Below are positions 36,628 to 45,345 of a stretch of 64,000 bases of DNA, one piece after another. The stretch comes from Streptosporangium canum (GTDB lineage: Bacteria > Actinomycetota > Actinomycetes > Streptosporangiales > Streptosporangiaceae). The notes under the pieces are model-generated. The model had not been told where the DNA came from and ran no database searches. It saw only the letters and a program-made list of their open reading frames with translations. Location of the stretch: positions 1-64,000 of the forward strand of contig NZ_FOQY01000008.1 of the NCBI RefSeq assembly GCF_900113865.1, written 5' to 3'. Position numbers and translations under genes: made by a program. The number at the start of each line of letters is the position of its first letter. The stretch's first letter is position 1.

Positions 36628-37284
36628 TCACGGTTCGACGAGGCCGGCGCGGATGGCGTAGCGGGTCAGATCGAGCCGGTCGCGCATGCCGAGCTTCTGC
36701 AGGATGTTCGCGCGGTGCCGATCGACGGTCTTCACGCTGATGACCAGTGTCTCGGCGATCTCCTTGGCGGAGTTGCCCTCGGCGATCAGCTTGACGATCT
36801 CCTCCTCCCGGGGCGTCAGGATGCTCTCGGGCACGCGCTCGCCCTGCCGGACGCGCTGCAGGTAGTCGCGGATGAGCGCGGTGATCGCGCCGGGGTAGAG
36901 GAAGGGCTCGCCCCGCATCGCCGCCCGGCAGGCCTCCAGGAGGTCACGGTCGGCGACCGACTTGAGCACGTAGCCCGAGGCGCCCGCCTTGAGCGACTCG
37001 AAGAAGTACTGCTCGTTGTCGTACATGGACAGGATCAGGATGCGGATGCCGGGGGAGCGCCGGGAGATCTCCCGGGCCGCCTGGATGCCGGTCATGCGCG
37101 GCATCGCGATGTCCAGGATGGCCAGGTCGACGTCATCGGCGGAGGCGGCCTCGACGGCCTCGGCGCCGTCGGCCGCCTCCGCGACGACCATGAGATCGGG
37201 TTCGGCGTCGAGGATCAGCCGTAGTCCGTGGCGGACCAGGGCGTGGTCGTCGGCCAGCAGGATCCGTGTCTTGGGCGTGTCCAC
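36628..37284 (-). CDS. NarL/FixJ-type response regulator
   Basis: Protein of 218 residues. Receiver domain with acidic pair D12-D13, phospho-acceptor D58 (AILDIAMPRMTG), a conserved Ser/Thr region (ILSMYDN) and Lys in YVLKSVAD. LuxR-type HTH output domain at the C-terminus (LTPREEEIVKLIAEGNSAKEIAETL, VSVKTVDRHRANILQKLGM-like). GTG start at 37284. It begins 5 bases after the kinase gene stop, so the pair is an operon with the kinase first. Target genes are unknown. Confidence 0.93.
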   Translation of the reverse strand: MDTPKTRILLADDHALVRHGLRLILDAEPDLMVVAEAADGAEAVEAASADDVDLAILDIAMPRMTGIQAAREISRRSPGIRILILSMYDNEQYFFESLKAGASGYVLKSVADRDLLEACRAAMRGEPFLYPGAITALIRDYLQRVRQGERVPESILTPREEEIVKLIAEGNSAKEIAETLVISVKTVDRHRANILQKLGMRDRLDLTRYAIRAGLVEP

Positions 37285-37289
37285 CGGGT

Positions 37290-38306
37290 TCAGCTCCGTT
37301 CCGCCGCGTCGGGTATGACCAGGCGTACGTCGGTGCCGCCGCCGGGTGCGGAGGCGAGGGTCAGGCGGGCGCCGATGAGCAGGGCCCGCTCGCGCATGCC
37401 GCGGATGCCGGCCCCCTCCTGGAGCGCACCACCCCGCCCGTCGTCGGTGATGCGCAGCGTCAGGTGGCCGGATCCCGCGGTCAGCGACAGCTCCACACGG
37501 GTGGCGCGGGCGTGCCTGGCCACGTTGGTGAGGCTCTCCTGGGCGATCCTGTAGAGGACGAGCTCGACGTCCCCGCTCAGGGCGGGCAGGCCGGGGTCCA
37601 CCCTGCGGGTGACCGGCACCCCGCTGACCGCCGAGAAGTCGCTGCTCAGCGCGCTCAGCGCGCTCTGCAGCCCGAGATCCTCCAGGACGCCGGGGCGCAG
37701 CCGGCGGGCGACCTGCCGTACCTCGTCGAGGCTGGAGCGGACCGTCTCCTGGACGGCGTGCAGCTCCTCGCGGAGGTCATCGGGCGCCCGGTCGGCCGCG
37801 CGCTTCAGGCCGAGGAGCACCACGGTGAGGCTCTGGCCGATCTCGTCGTGCAGCTCGCGCGCGATGCGCTGCCGCTCGCCCTCCTGGGCGGCCAGCGCGT
37901 ACGCGCTGGCCGTGCTGCGCTCCGCCTCGAGCCGGTCCAGCATCGCGTTGAAGGTGTCGATGAGGTGCGTGAGATCGCCGTTGCCGCTGTCGGTGAGCCG
38001 GTCGCCGCTCCGCAGCAGGTCGACACGTTGCATCAGCGCGGCGAGCGCGTCGAGCGGGGCCAGGCTGGCGCGCAGCAGCAGCGCGTTCGCGGCGACGATC
38101 AGCGCCAGCCCGACCGTCAGGACCGGCACCTCGGCCAGCAGAACCGGTGAGGACACCGTGGCGGGGGAGAGCGCGAGCACGAGCGTGCCGACCGTGAACA
38201 CCAGCCCGTTGATCACGAACAGCCGCCGGAACAGCGCTCGCGCGGGGGTCCGCGCGCGTGGCGCGGCCCTCGGTCCGTCGCTCTGCCGGTCGGCGTGGTC
38301 GCTCAT
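37290..38306 (-). CDS. sensor histidine kinase (HisKA_3, NarX/DesK type)
   Basis: Protein of 338 residues. Two membrane helices (~30-50 and ~55-80) with almost no extracytoplasmic loop, a HAMP-like linker (ASLAPLDALAALMQRVDLL, DSGNGDLTHLIDTFNAMLDRL), phospho-acceptor His in RIARELHDEIGQSLT and a HATPase domain (ESLTNVARHARATRVEL, DDGRGG, GAGIRGMRERA). Lack of a sensor loop suggests sensing within or at the membrane. ATG 38306 is chosen as the first start giving a family-like N-terminus. Operon with the response regulator. Confidence 0.9.
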   Translation of the reverse strand: MSDHADRQSDGPRAAPRARTPARALFRRLFVINGLVFTVGTLVLALSPATVSSPVLLAEVPVLTVGLALIVAANALLLRASLAPLDALAALMQRVDLLRSGDRLTDSGNGDLTHLIDTFNAMLDRLEAERSTASAYALAAQEGERQRIARELHDEIGQSLTVVLLGLKRAADRAPDDLREELHAVQETVRSSLDEVRQVARRLRPGVLEDLGLQSALSALSSDFSAVSGVPVTRRVDPGLPALSGDVELVLYRIAQESLTNVARHARATRVELSLTAGSGHLTLRITDDGRGGALQEGAGIRGMRERALLIGARLTLASAPGGGTDVRLVIPDAAERS

Positions 38307-38546
38307 CTCACCAGCCTCGTCGTCGTGGAGTGCGGTTGTCCATGGGGGCGGCCTCCCATCGCCGCGTGTCCCGCCTACAAGTCCTACCCCGCCCCGAATG
38401 GGTGCTGGACCTGATGGTGGCGGGGCGGCGGCACCGCCAGACTGGGGTGACAGGCGCCGCACGCAGGAGGGAGACGGGTCGACGCCGAACGGTCGCGGCG
38501 CGTGTTCCCGATGCACCGAGCTCCCAAGAACGGAGGAGTCCGCGAA

Positions 38547-38819
38547 GTGGACATCACCCGCACCACCGTGCCCGGCACCGGGGTCGTGCACCACTGCGTA
38601 ACCCGGGGAGGACAGCGATTCGGCGTGCTGGTGGACGACGCCGACCGCCGCCGGCTTCTCATTTACGATCCCGCCGACCTCGACGTGCCACTGCAGTGCA
38701 TCACCATGGAGCACGACGAAGCCGACCAGGTCGCCGAGATCCTGCACAGCCGCCCCATCCCCGACCGGCTCGCCGCCCTCGAACGCCGTTTCGCCGAAAT
38801 CGCCGGGGAGGCGCCGTGA
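38547..38819 (+). CDS. KhtT/TrkA-C-type antiporter regulatory subunit, N-domain only
   Basis: A 90-residue protein whose start VDITRTTVPGTGVVHHCVTRGGQRFGVLV and RRRLLIYDPADLD match the N-terminal domain of cation:proton antiporter regulatory subunits (KhtT-like). The usual C-terminal RCK_C domain and the adjacent antiporter (KhtU/KefB-like) gene are absent. GTG 38547 follows GGAGGAG by 8 bases, so the upstream extension is excluded. Divergent from the histidine kinase. It may be a remnant or a trans-acting regulator. Confidence 0.65.
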   Translation: MDITRTTVPGTGVVHHCVTRGGQRFGVLVDDADRRRLLIYDPADLDVPLQCITMEHDEADQVAEILHSRPIPDRLAALERRFAEIAGEAP

Positions 38820-38879
38820 CCGGCCGCCGCCCGGTGGCCCGGGGCGGACCGTCACGCTCGAAGATCTGCGGGGCGGGAC

Positions 38880-39242
38880 TCAGCCGGCCGTCGTGAGCCG
38901 GTCGCGCAGGTAGTCCCTCAGCGCCACGGCGTTGTTGTGCTCGGTGTCCTTGGCCGCGTAGAGAAGCGTGACGGGCCCCCTGCGGGCGGCCTCCAGCAGC
39001 GGACGCAGGGCGTCCGGGGCGCGGTCCAGCTCCTGGCGGTAGCGGTGGCGGAACTCCTCGAACCGCTCCGGGCGATGGCCGAACCAGCGGCGCAGATCCG
39101 GCGAGGGGGCGACGTCGCGGACCCATCCGTCCAGCTTGAGGTCCTCCTTGCGGACGCCGCGCGGCCACATCCCGTCCACGAGGAACACCGCCCCCTTGGT
39201 GGGTTCCGCGTCGTACACCCGTCTGATGACGATATCCCCCAT
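38880..39242 (-). CDS. DUF488 family protein
   Basis: Protein of 120 residues with DUF488 hallmarks: IVIRRVYDAEPTKGAVFLVDGMWPRGV, WVRDVAPSPDLRRWFGH, RYRQEL and PVTLLYAAKDTEHNNAVAL. Structures in the family suggest a nucleotide- or metal-binding alpha/beta fold; no activity is firmly known. Divergent from the serine hydrolase across a perfect 35-bp dyad, so both may share a regulator. Start ATG 39242 agrees with the conserved N-terminus. Confidence 0.88.
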   Translation of the reverse strand: MGDIVIRRVYDAEPTKGAVFLVDGMWPRGVRKEDLKLDGWVRDVAPSPDLRRWFGHRPERFEEFRHRYRQELDRAPDALRPLLEAARRGPVTLLYAAKDTEHNNAVALRDYLRDRLTTAG

Positions 39243-39295
39243 AGCCCGTGTCTACCCGTGCCGGCTGTCCCGAAGCGGGCGGGCTGGTGCGGCAT

Positions 39296-39330
39296 ATCAG
39301 GAAGGTCCGTAATATACGAATCTTCCTGAT
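39296..39330. promoter_or_regulatory. nested palindromic operator between DUF488 and serine hydrolase genes
   Basis: Outer arms ATCAGGAAG (39296-39304) and CTTCCTGAT (39322-39330) are perfect; inner arms CGTA and TACG (about 39308-39311 and 39315-39318) are also perfect and symmetric about the same centre. A dyad this long and symmetric in a divergent intergenic region strongly suggests a dimeric repressor site controlling one or both genes. No regulator gene is adjacent. Confidence 0.65.
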
Positions 39331-39354
39331 GTGTTTGTGACGTGGGGGACCGAA

Positions 39355-40647
39355 GTGACAACAAGCATGACCGGCTTCACCCGCCGCCGCCTTCTGCAGG
39401 CGGGCGCCGGAGTCGTTCCCGCCCTGGCGCTGGGCGCGAGCCCCGCGCGGGCGTCCGCGGGTCCGATCGTCAGCGGGGTCGTCCCCGCGGCGCTGGCGGG
39501 CTTCGACACCGCGGTGAAGAAGTACATCACCGAGCGCCAGATCAGCTGCGCGCAGCTCGCGGTGGCGCGGAAGGGCAAGATCCTGCTGGCGCGCGGCTAC
39601 GGCACCTACACCGTCCCCGGCACCTCGGGCACCAGTATGCAGAACAGGATAGCCCGCTACATGCGCGTGCAGCCGACCTCGCTGTTCCGGGTCGCGAGCC
39701 TGAGCAAGCACCTCACCGCAGCGGCGATCATGCGGCTGGTCCAGGACGGCAGGCTCAGCCTGTCCGCGCCGGTCACCACGGTGCTGGGCCTGTCGGCCGA
39801 GGCCGACCCCCGGCTGGAACAGGTGACCGTGCTCCGCCTGATGCAGCACCTGGGCGGCTGGGACCGCGCCACGTCCAAGGACCAGCTCTGGATCGACCAC
39901 ACGATCTCCGCCACGCTGGACGTCCCGCTGCCGATCGGCCACGCCGACATCATCCGCTACGCCACCGCGCGGCCGCTGGACTTCGACCCCGGCTCGAAGA
40001 TGGTCTACAGCAACTACGGCTACATGCTGCTCGGCCGGATCATCGAGAAGGTCTCCGGCATGAGCTACGAGTCCTACGTCAAGCAGAAGCTCCTGGCGCC
40101 CGTCGGCATCACCCGGATGCGGCTGGGCCGCAGCCTCAGGGCGGAGTCTCCCGTCGGTGAGGTGAACTACTCGTCGAAGTACACCGCCAAGTCGGTGGTG
40201 GACACCTCCGGCGCCGTCGTGCCCTACCCCTACGGGGGCTTCAACATGCCCAACCAGGACGCCAACGGCGGCTGGCTGGCCTCCGCCGTCGACATGGTGA
40301 AGTTCGCCATGATCTTCGACGCCGCCGGCCCCGTGCTCAACGCGGCCTCGATCGCCAAGATCTTCGCCAAGCCCGAGACCGGGGTCACCGCGGGCGGGTC
40401 GTGGTACGGCGGCGGCTGGTGGGTGCGCTCGAACGGCAGCGGGCTCAACACCTGGCACAACGGCTCGATGCCCGGCACGTTCAGCTTCCTGGCCCGGATA
40501 CAGAACGGCGTCAGCTACTGCGCCGTGTTCAACCGCCGCGAGGAGGAGGGCACGCTCGACTTCGACGCGATCGACCCGCTGCTCGGCAAGGCGACGGGCA
40601 CCGTGACCGCGTGGCCGACCACCGACCTCACCCCGAACTACTTCTGA
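39355..40647 (+). CDS. Tat-exported class C beta-lactamase-like serine hydrolase
   Basis: Protein of 430 residues. Tat signal TRRRLLQAGAGVVPALALG with an ASA-type cleavage site, then the beta-lactamase/DD-peptidase fold: S115-L-S-K118 (SxxK nucleophile), Y218-S-N220 (YxN) and a C-terminal WHNGSMPGT in the KTG/HxG position. Such enzymes include D-aminopeptidases, esterases and peptidoglycan hydrolases; lactamase activity is not implied. GTG 39355 is chosen (GGGGGAC upstream); ATG 39367 is possible. Extracellular. Confidence 0.88.
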   Translation: MTTSMTGFTRRRLLQAGAGVVPALALGASPARASAGPIVSGVVPAALAGFDTAVKKYITERQISCAQLAVARKGKILLARGYGTYTVPGTSGTSMQNRIARYMRVQPTSLFRVASLSKHLTAAAIMRLVQDGRLSLSAPVTTVLGLSAEADPRLEQVTVLRLMQHLGGWDRATSKDQLWIDHTISATLDVPLPIGHADIIRYATARPLDFDPGSKMVYSNYGYMLLGRIIEKVSGMSYESYVKQKLLAPVGITRMRLGRSLRAESPVGEVNYSSKYTAKSVVDTSGAVVPYPYGGFNMPNQDANGGWLASAVDMVKFAMIFDAAGPVLNAASIAKIFAKPETGVTAGGSWYGGGWWVRSNGSGLNTWHNGSMPGTFSFLARIQNGVSYCAVFNRREEEGTLDFDAIDPLLGKATGTVTAWPTTDLTPNYF

Positions 40648-40708
40648 CGGCGGGGTCCGCGCCGGGGCGAGCCCTCTCCGGCGGCTCCGGTCCCGGCACC
40701 CCGGCGAC

Positions 40709-40754
40709 GTGTCCGCAGAGGGCGGGGCCGGAGCAGGCTCCGCCCTCCGGACAC
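40709..40754. terminator. hairpin terminator after the serine hydrolase
   Basis: GTGTCCG (40709-40715) plus AGGGCGG (40719-40725) pair with CCGCCCT (40740-40746) plus CGGACAC (40748-40754). It lies between convergent loci. Confidence 0.65.
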
Positions 40755-40849
40755 GCCGCAGGCCGTCTCGCGGCCGGAACAGGGGATCCCCCCGACGTCC
40801 GTCCCGCCCGCCGATCACGTGCCCCGGAGGTCCCCGGAGCTCCGGAACG

Positions 40850-43244
40850 TCACGGTGCCACGCACGCGAGGTCGATGACCTCCTCGGTCCTGGCCTCCCG
40901 CTCGAAGGCGGTGGCGTAGGCCTGTTCACCAAGCGCGCGCCGCACCAGGCGGTCGGCTTCGGCGTGGGCGTCGTGAAACGGCCGCAGGCCGGTGAGCGCC
41001 ACACCGGTCGTGCGCCGCAACCGGTGCGCGGCGCCGAGCAACTCGGCGGCATGGCCGTGGTGACCGGCGGCGGCGATGGTCCAGGCGAGCCTCTCAAGGC
41101 CCCACACGGGTCCCCAGCGATCGTCGATGTCGTGCTGGTGACGCAGGCAGTCGCGGAACAGGGCGGCGGCACGTACGGGGTCGCCGTGCCGCAGCTCCGT
41201 GAGACCGAGATCCCACAGCGCCCAGGAGTGGGCCCAGGCCCCGCCGCGTGCTTCGGCGTCGGCCAGGTATTCGCCACAGGCGGCGACCGCGGTGTCCCGG
41301 TCCCCGAGGAAGGCGGAGGCCATGGCCCAGAGCATCGTGGCCATGTGGGCGTCACCGGTCGCGCCGGCCCTGAGGAAACGGTCTCTCGCGCCTGCGCCAG
41401 CAGGGAGATGGCCCGTGGGTCCCCGTGGACGAGCAGCGCGTGGGCACCCTCGATGTAGGTGACGGCGGCGGGGACATCGTCACCGGGGAGCCGCGAGGCC
41501 AGGTGGCGGCAGCGGGCCAGGAGCCCGTCGGCGCCCTGCCTGTCGCCCTGGCAGAGGGCGATCCAGGCGACGAGGGCCACCGCGCCGACCTGGAGCGGGT
41601 CCGGCGGGCACGGAGACAGGGCGAGCCCGCGCTCCAGCCAGTGGCGGCCCTCGCCGATGGTGCTGCTGAAGAACCAGCATCGGGTCCGGGTGAGGTTGAC
41701 GGCGATCTCCAGTCCGGTCTGGGCCTCGCCCGGCTCCGTGGCGCAGAAGTCCAGCGCCGCCCGCAGATTCGGCAGTTCCCGCCGCAGCCGGGACAGCCAC
41801 TCGACCTCGCGGGGGCTGCACCGGTCGGCCGCGGCCTGTGCGGCCATGCTCCGTTAGTGGTCACGGTGGCGCCGTCGCACCGCGGTGTCCTGACCGAGGT
41901 CGACAAGCCGTTGCCTGCCGTACTGGCGGATGGTCTCCAGCAGGCTGTAACGCGTCCGGCCGCCAAGGGTGCTCACGACCAGGATCGACTTGTGCGCCAA
42001 TCCCGCCAGGACGTCCATGACGTCCTGGCGGTCGATGCCCGTGCCCGAGCACACCGCCTCGGCCGCTTCCAGGTCGAATCCGCCGGAGAAGACCGACAAT
42101 CGCGCCCACAGTAGCCGCTCGTGCTCGGTGCACAGGTCGTGACTCCAGCTGACGACGCCTCGCAGGGTGCGGTGGTGGCGGGGAGTGCCCTGGGTACCGT
42201 TGTCGGCCAGCAGCTGGAACCGGTCGTCGAGCCGGTCGAGGATCTCCTCCGCGGAGAGCGTGCCCAGCCGGACCGCCGCCAGCTCGATCGCCAGAGGGAT
42301 GCCGTCCAGCCGCCCGCACAACTGCGCGACGACGCCGCAGCTGTGTCGCGTGATCCGGAAGTTCGGAGCCGAGGCCGCGGCGCGGTCGACCGGCAGGGTC
42401 ACCGCCTCGTAGTGCGTCAACGACGGCCCGGCGTTCTCGCCCGCGGGCCGGGCGGGGTCACCGGCGGTATGGCGAGGGGAGGCACCGGCAGGACGTGCTC
42501 ACCCTGGACCCCGAGCCGCTGCCTGCTGGTGGCGAGCACGCGCAGACCGGGGACCGCACGCAGGAGTGCGGCCACCAGCGTGGCGGCCGCGTCCACCATG
42601 TGCTCGCAGTTGTCCAGCACCAGCCGGGTCTTGCCCACCCCGCCCACACCGGTCAGCGTGACCAGGCGGCCGCTCTCCAGCAGCCGCCCGGCGTCGGCGA
42701 GCTGCCGGTCCCTGCCCACGAACGTCGTCATCTCCGCCGGGAGGTTTCCGGACGCCGACGGGCCGTGGCCGGAACCGCCCGCGACGGCGAGCGCGGGATC
42801 GCCACCCAGGATCCGCCGATGCAGATCCCGCAGCTCCGCGCCCGGATCGACGCCGAGCTCCTCGACGATGACCTCCCTGACGGAGTGGTAGCACCGCAGG
42901 GCCTCGGCCTGGCGTCCCGACCGGTACAGCGCCAGCATCCGCTGCGCCCAGAACCGCTCCCGGAGCGGATGCCCGGCGGTCAGCTTCCGCAACTCGGGAA
43001 GCACCTCCTCGTGGCGGCCCAGCGCCAGGTCGGCCTCGATGCGTGACTGGAGCGCGTCCAGCCTGCGCTCGGCCAGCGCGGGCGCGACCTCCCGCCGCAG
43101 CGTCTCCGACGGCACGTCCTGCAGGGGTTCCCCCCGCCACAGCCGCAGCGCCTCCCCCAGCAGCGCCGACGCCTGTTCCATGGCGTCCGCCCTCAGCACC
43201 TCGAACGGCCCCAGAACCCTGAAATCGAAACCCGGCCTCACCAT
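40850..43244 (-). pseudogene. SARP/AfsR-type regulator with NB-ARC and TPR domains, decayed
   Basis: Family pieces appear in order on the minus strand but in different frames. It begins [18 protein letters not shown] (43244) and jumps straight to the bacterial activation domain ([17 protein letters not shown]), so the winged-helix DNA-binding part is missing. The P-loop [10 protein letters not shown] is followed at once by VLDNCEHM, showing a second in-frame deletion of ~60 residues. Near 42445 the frame shifts (then [31 protein letters not shown]). An in-frame TAA sits at 41854-41856 before RSMAAQAAADRCS. A further shift near 41390 leads to ATMLWAMASAFLGD. It cannot make a normal regulator; fragments might still be expressed. 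Confidence 0.88.
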
Positions 43245-43562
43245 CTTCACTACGTAATGCAATAACACAGTTTCGTTAAGTAATCGGAGATGTGCGGTCA
43301 AGAGGGTCGGGGAAGCGGCAGGCGCTCGGCGTGGCGATCCCCGGCGGGCGCCCGGCGTGGCGCGCCGGAACGGGGTGGGCGAGGTCGGCCGGGGCCGGCG
43401 GCACTCCCGAGGGCGCGGTCGGCCGGGAGGCGTCGGCGATGGCGCTGAGTAGTCGTTGAGTGACTGTCGGGTGAGCGGCGGGTGAGCAGCCTGCGGCACG
43501 GTGTCCGGTGGCGGCAGGGCGCACACGCCCAGCCGACCGTCACTCGACAGGGAGGGTATTCC
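43245..43562. other. intergenic region, no gene seen
   Basis: 318 bases between the SARP remnant and the secreted protein gene. The first ~50 bases are AT-rich and could hold the old SARP promoter (minus strand). The rest is GC-rich, with GGGTGAGC occurring twice near 43470-43485. No gene or RNA was recognised. Confidence 0.6.
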
Positions 43563-44015
43563 ATGCTCAAGCGCACAGCCGGAACCATGGCAGCACTGAT
43601 CACGGCGGTGGTGGTGGCGACCTCGGCCGGTGCCGGCGCGGCCTTCGCCGACGGAGCCTCGTTCTCGCGGGAGCTCACGACCGTGGCGCAGGCCGCGGGC
43701 GTCTCGGAGGAGAGGGTCTACTCCATGGCCGTGTCGCTCATGAACGGCGACCCGGAGGACGACTACCGCTTCCCCGACGAGGTATTCGCCGAGGCTCCGC
43801 GCTCCTGGGGAGCGGTCGTGGCGTTCGTCAAGAGGTTCTGGCGTCAGATCGTCGACGCGGCCAAGGCCGCGGGGGAATGGGCCTGGTGGAAGGCGGGCCA
43901 GTGCGCGACCGGTGCCGTGTCCGAGATCTCGGACAAATTCCATGGGGACCTGAGCGATCCCGAAACGGTGGTGGCCGTGGGCGTCTACGGATGCCTGAAG
44001 CGCCTGCGCGGCTGA
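43563..44015 (+). CDS. small secreted protein, unknown function
   Basis: Protein of 150 residues. Residues 1-~31 form a classical signal peptide ([20 protein letters not shown], Ala-rich, cut near AFA-DG). The mature part has a helical region ([23 protein letters not shown]), a Trp-rich amphipathic segment ([21 protein letters not shown]) and only two Cys (KAGQCATG and VYGCLKRL), which could form one disulfide. AGGGAGGG 6 bases before ATG 43563 sets the start. The amphipathic Trp/Lys segment suggests membrane contact. No family recognised. Confidence 0.7.
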   Translation: MLKRTAGTMAALITAVVVATSAGAGAAFADGASFSRELTTVAQAAGVSEERVYSMAVSLMNGDPEDDYRFPDEVFAEAPRSWGAVVAFVKRFWRQIVDAAKAAGEWAWWKAGQCATGAVSEISDKFHGDLSDPETVVAVGVYGCLKRLRG

Positions 44016-44495
44016 TCGCCTCGCCTCCCGGGCGGCACCCTGATCTCCGGACGAGGGGGCCGCCCGCCGGGCTGGGCCAGGGCGCTCGGCGGAGCGGCGG
44101 ACGGTGCCGGCGGGGCGGCCGTCGTCGTCCGCCGTACGGATCCTCGTGCCGGGTGGTCGTTTCCCGGTCGTTTCGGTAGCTCCGCCACGCGCCGGCAGAG
44201 GTACGTCCTCGACCAGCCGGTCGACCGGCCCTTCTCAAGCACGCTCATAGGTTTTTCGGACCCTTTCCGGCATCGAAAGCCTGCCGGGGCACCGTTGGTC
44301 CACGACGGTGACGGGCGCGCCGTCGAACTGGGCTTCAGAATACGAAAGACGCTCGACCGGGAAACTCCAGCCGAGCGCCTCGCTGTGTACTTCTCACCGA
44401 CAGTAAGTGATCACTGTGTTGCGGCTCCCCGGAAGTATACACTCGAAACGTGAGGGATTTCCTTGCCTTCGGCGATGCCGGAGGGCGGACGCCTG
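44016..44495. other. intergenic region with drop in G+C
   Basis: 480 bases with no convincing gene. G+C falls from the flanking ~70 percent from about 44250 onward. A 10-bp palindrome AGTGATCACT is at 44406-44415. A short minus-strand frame starting at 44248 ([12 protein letters not shown]) is not supported by a ribosome site or family match. Confidence 0.6.
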
Positions 44496-44924
44496 TTACC
44501 AGACGCCGTACGAGCAGGCCTTTTCTCCGCTGGCATAATTCTTGATGCAAACGCGAGATCCTGCGTCTGTGCCGTTCCAGTGATACCCGCTCCATCTGGT
44601 TTCGGAGATTATCCGGTAAATGTCGCTCACGCGAGTCCAGTTGTACTGGAGGCTGCCATCGCTGTTGTAGCGCTTGCGCTCCAGCCAGCCTTCGCATACC
44701 TGAGCGCTGCTGCCGAGATTCCAGCTCCTGAAAGCGCCGCGGACATAGCCGTCGGAAGCTCTCACTTCGGTATAGGCGTCGCAGTAGATTTTATCGGCGC
44801 TGGCGGGAGGGAACAGGAGTCTCGCCCATACCTCGCTCTCGCTTCTGTCGGCGGCGGCCGGATTTACTACAACAACTGCGAGAAGGGCTGCGAACGGCAG
44901 CGAAAGGCCGGCTCTAACCTTCAT
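44496..44924 (-). CDS. small secreted Cys-containing protein, low G+C
   Basis: Protein of 142 residues with a signal peptide (KVRAGLSLPFAALLAVVVVN, cut near AAA-DR). The mature part is Tyr/Trp-rich with four Cys (IYCDAY, QVCEGW, RVCIKN, KACSYG), probably two disulfides. AGGGGA about 7 bases upstream favours ATG 44924 over longer starts. Base composition is clearly lower in G+C than the neighbours (roughly mid-50s percent by eye), suggesting recent acquisition. A CRP-type dyad and a TATAGT -10 lie upstream. Function unknown. Confidence 0.75.
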   Translation of the reverse strand: MKVRAGLSLPFAALLAVVVVNPAAADRSESEVWARLLFPPASADKIYCDAYTEVRASDGYVRGAFRSWNLGSSAQVCEGWLERKRYNSDGSLQYNWTRVSDIYRIISETRWSGYHWNGTDAGSRVCIKNYASGEKACSYGVW

Positions 44925-44999
44925 GGGTCGTCCCCTATCGCATCGACTAATTTCCAGGAATCGTGTCATCCCAAACTCGGCGCGACAAGATGGGGCAGA

Positions 45000-45015
45000 T
45001 GTGATACGGATCACA
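45000..45015. promoter_or_regulatory. CRP/GlxR-type operator
   Basis: TGTGATACGGATCACA fits the CRP-family consensus TGTGA-N6-TCACA exactly. It lies just downstream of TATAGT (45020-45015, minus strand), 76 bases before the secreted protein start, a position suited to repression. Binding by an actinobacterial Crp/GlxR is inference. Confidence 0.6.
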
Positions 45016-45020
45016 CTATA
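45015..45020 (-). promoter_or_regulatory. -10 box for the low-G+C secreted protein gene
   Basis: TATAGT on the minus strand, about 90 bases upstream of ATG 44924 in an AT-rich stretch; no good -35 hexamer was found 16-18 bases further up. Confidence 0.4.
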
Positions 45021-45118
45021 GGTATTTGGATCATTTCTTTTCGCATCGGGTCCGATCCCTTTCGCAGGCAATGAAAAAAGCCACATCTCTCGGGGAGAAT
45101 TTGAGGAGTGACTACAAA

Positions 45119-45130
45119 AAGTGATCACTT
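45119..45130. repeat. palindrome shared with 44405-44415
   Basis: AAGTGATCACTT is a perfect 12-bp palindrome. Eleven of its bases (AAGTGATCACT) recur at 44405-44415. The two copies bracket the low-G+C secreted protein gene and its control region, ~700 bases apart, and mark about where G+C returns to normal. Confidence 0.7.
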
Positions 45131-45210
45131 GCCGGCGGCGACAAGTATGGAGCTCCTTGGCGGCCCGTGAACCGGGGCACGCTATGGCGAACTCGCTGGT
45201 CGCGATGGCG

Positions 45211-45345
45211 CCGATCCGCGTGGCGCCGATCCGCGTGGCGCCGATCCGCGTGGCGCCGATCCGCGTGGCGCCGATCCGCGTGGCGCCGATCCGCGTGGCG
45301 CCGATCCGCGTGGCGCCGATCCGCGTGGCGCCGATCCGCGTGGCG
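45211..45345 (+). repeat. 15-bp minisatellite, nine perfect copies
   Basis: The unit CCGATCCGCGTGGCG repeats nine times without a single change, with partial units at both edges. The unit is a multiple of three and leaves all frames open: forward it reads APIRV repeats within a 70-codon frame starting ATG 45184, reverse it reads ADRRH repeats. Neither frame has a convincing ribosome site, so coding is doubtful. Perfect identity implies recent slippage-driven expansion and likely length polymorphism. Confidence 0.95.

Noticed and set aside
43985..44248. Minus-strand frame [12 protein letters not shown], 87 codons.
   Set aside because: The second half is Pro/Arg/Ala junk opposite the secreted gene's downstream region; no ribosome site or homology-like feature.
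44406..44415. AGTGATCACT as a BldD site.
   Set aside because: It shares half-site letters, but spacing and flanks do not match the BldD consensus as I know it.
45211..45345. 15-bp array as a CRISPR.
   Set aside because: Repeats are contiguous with no spacers and no cas genes are present.
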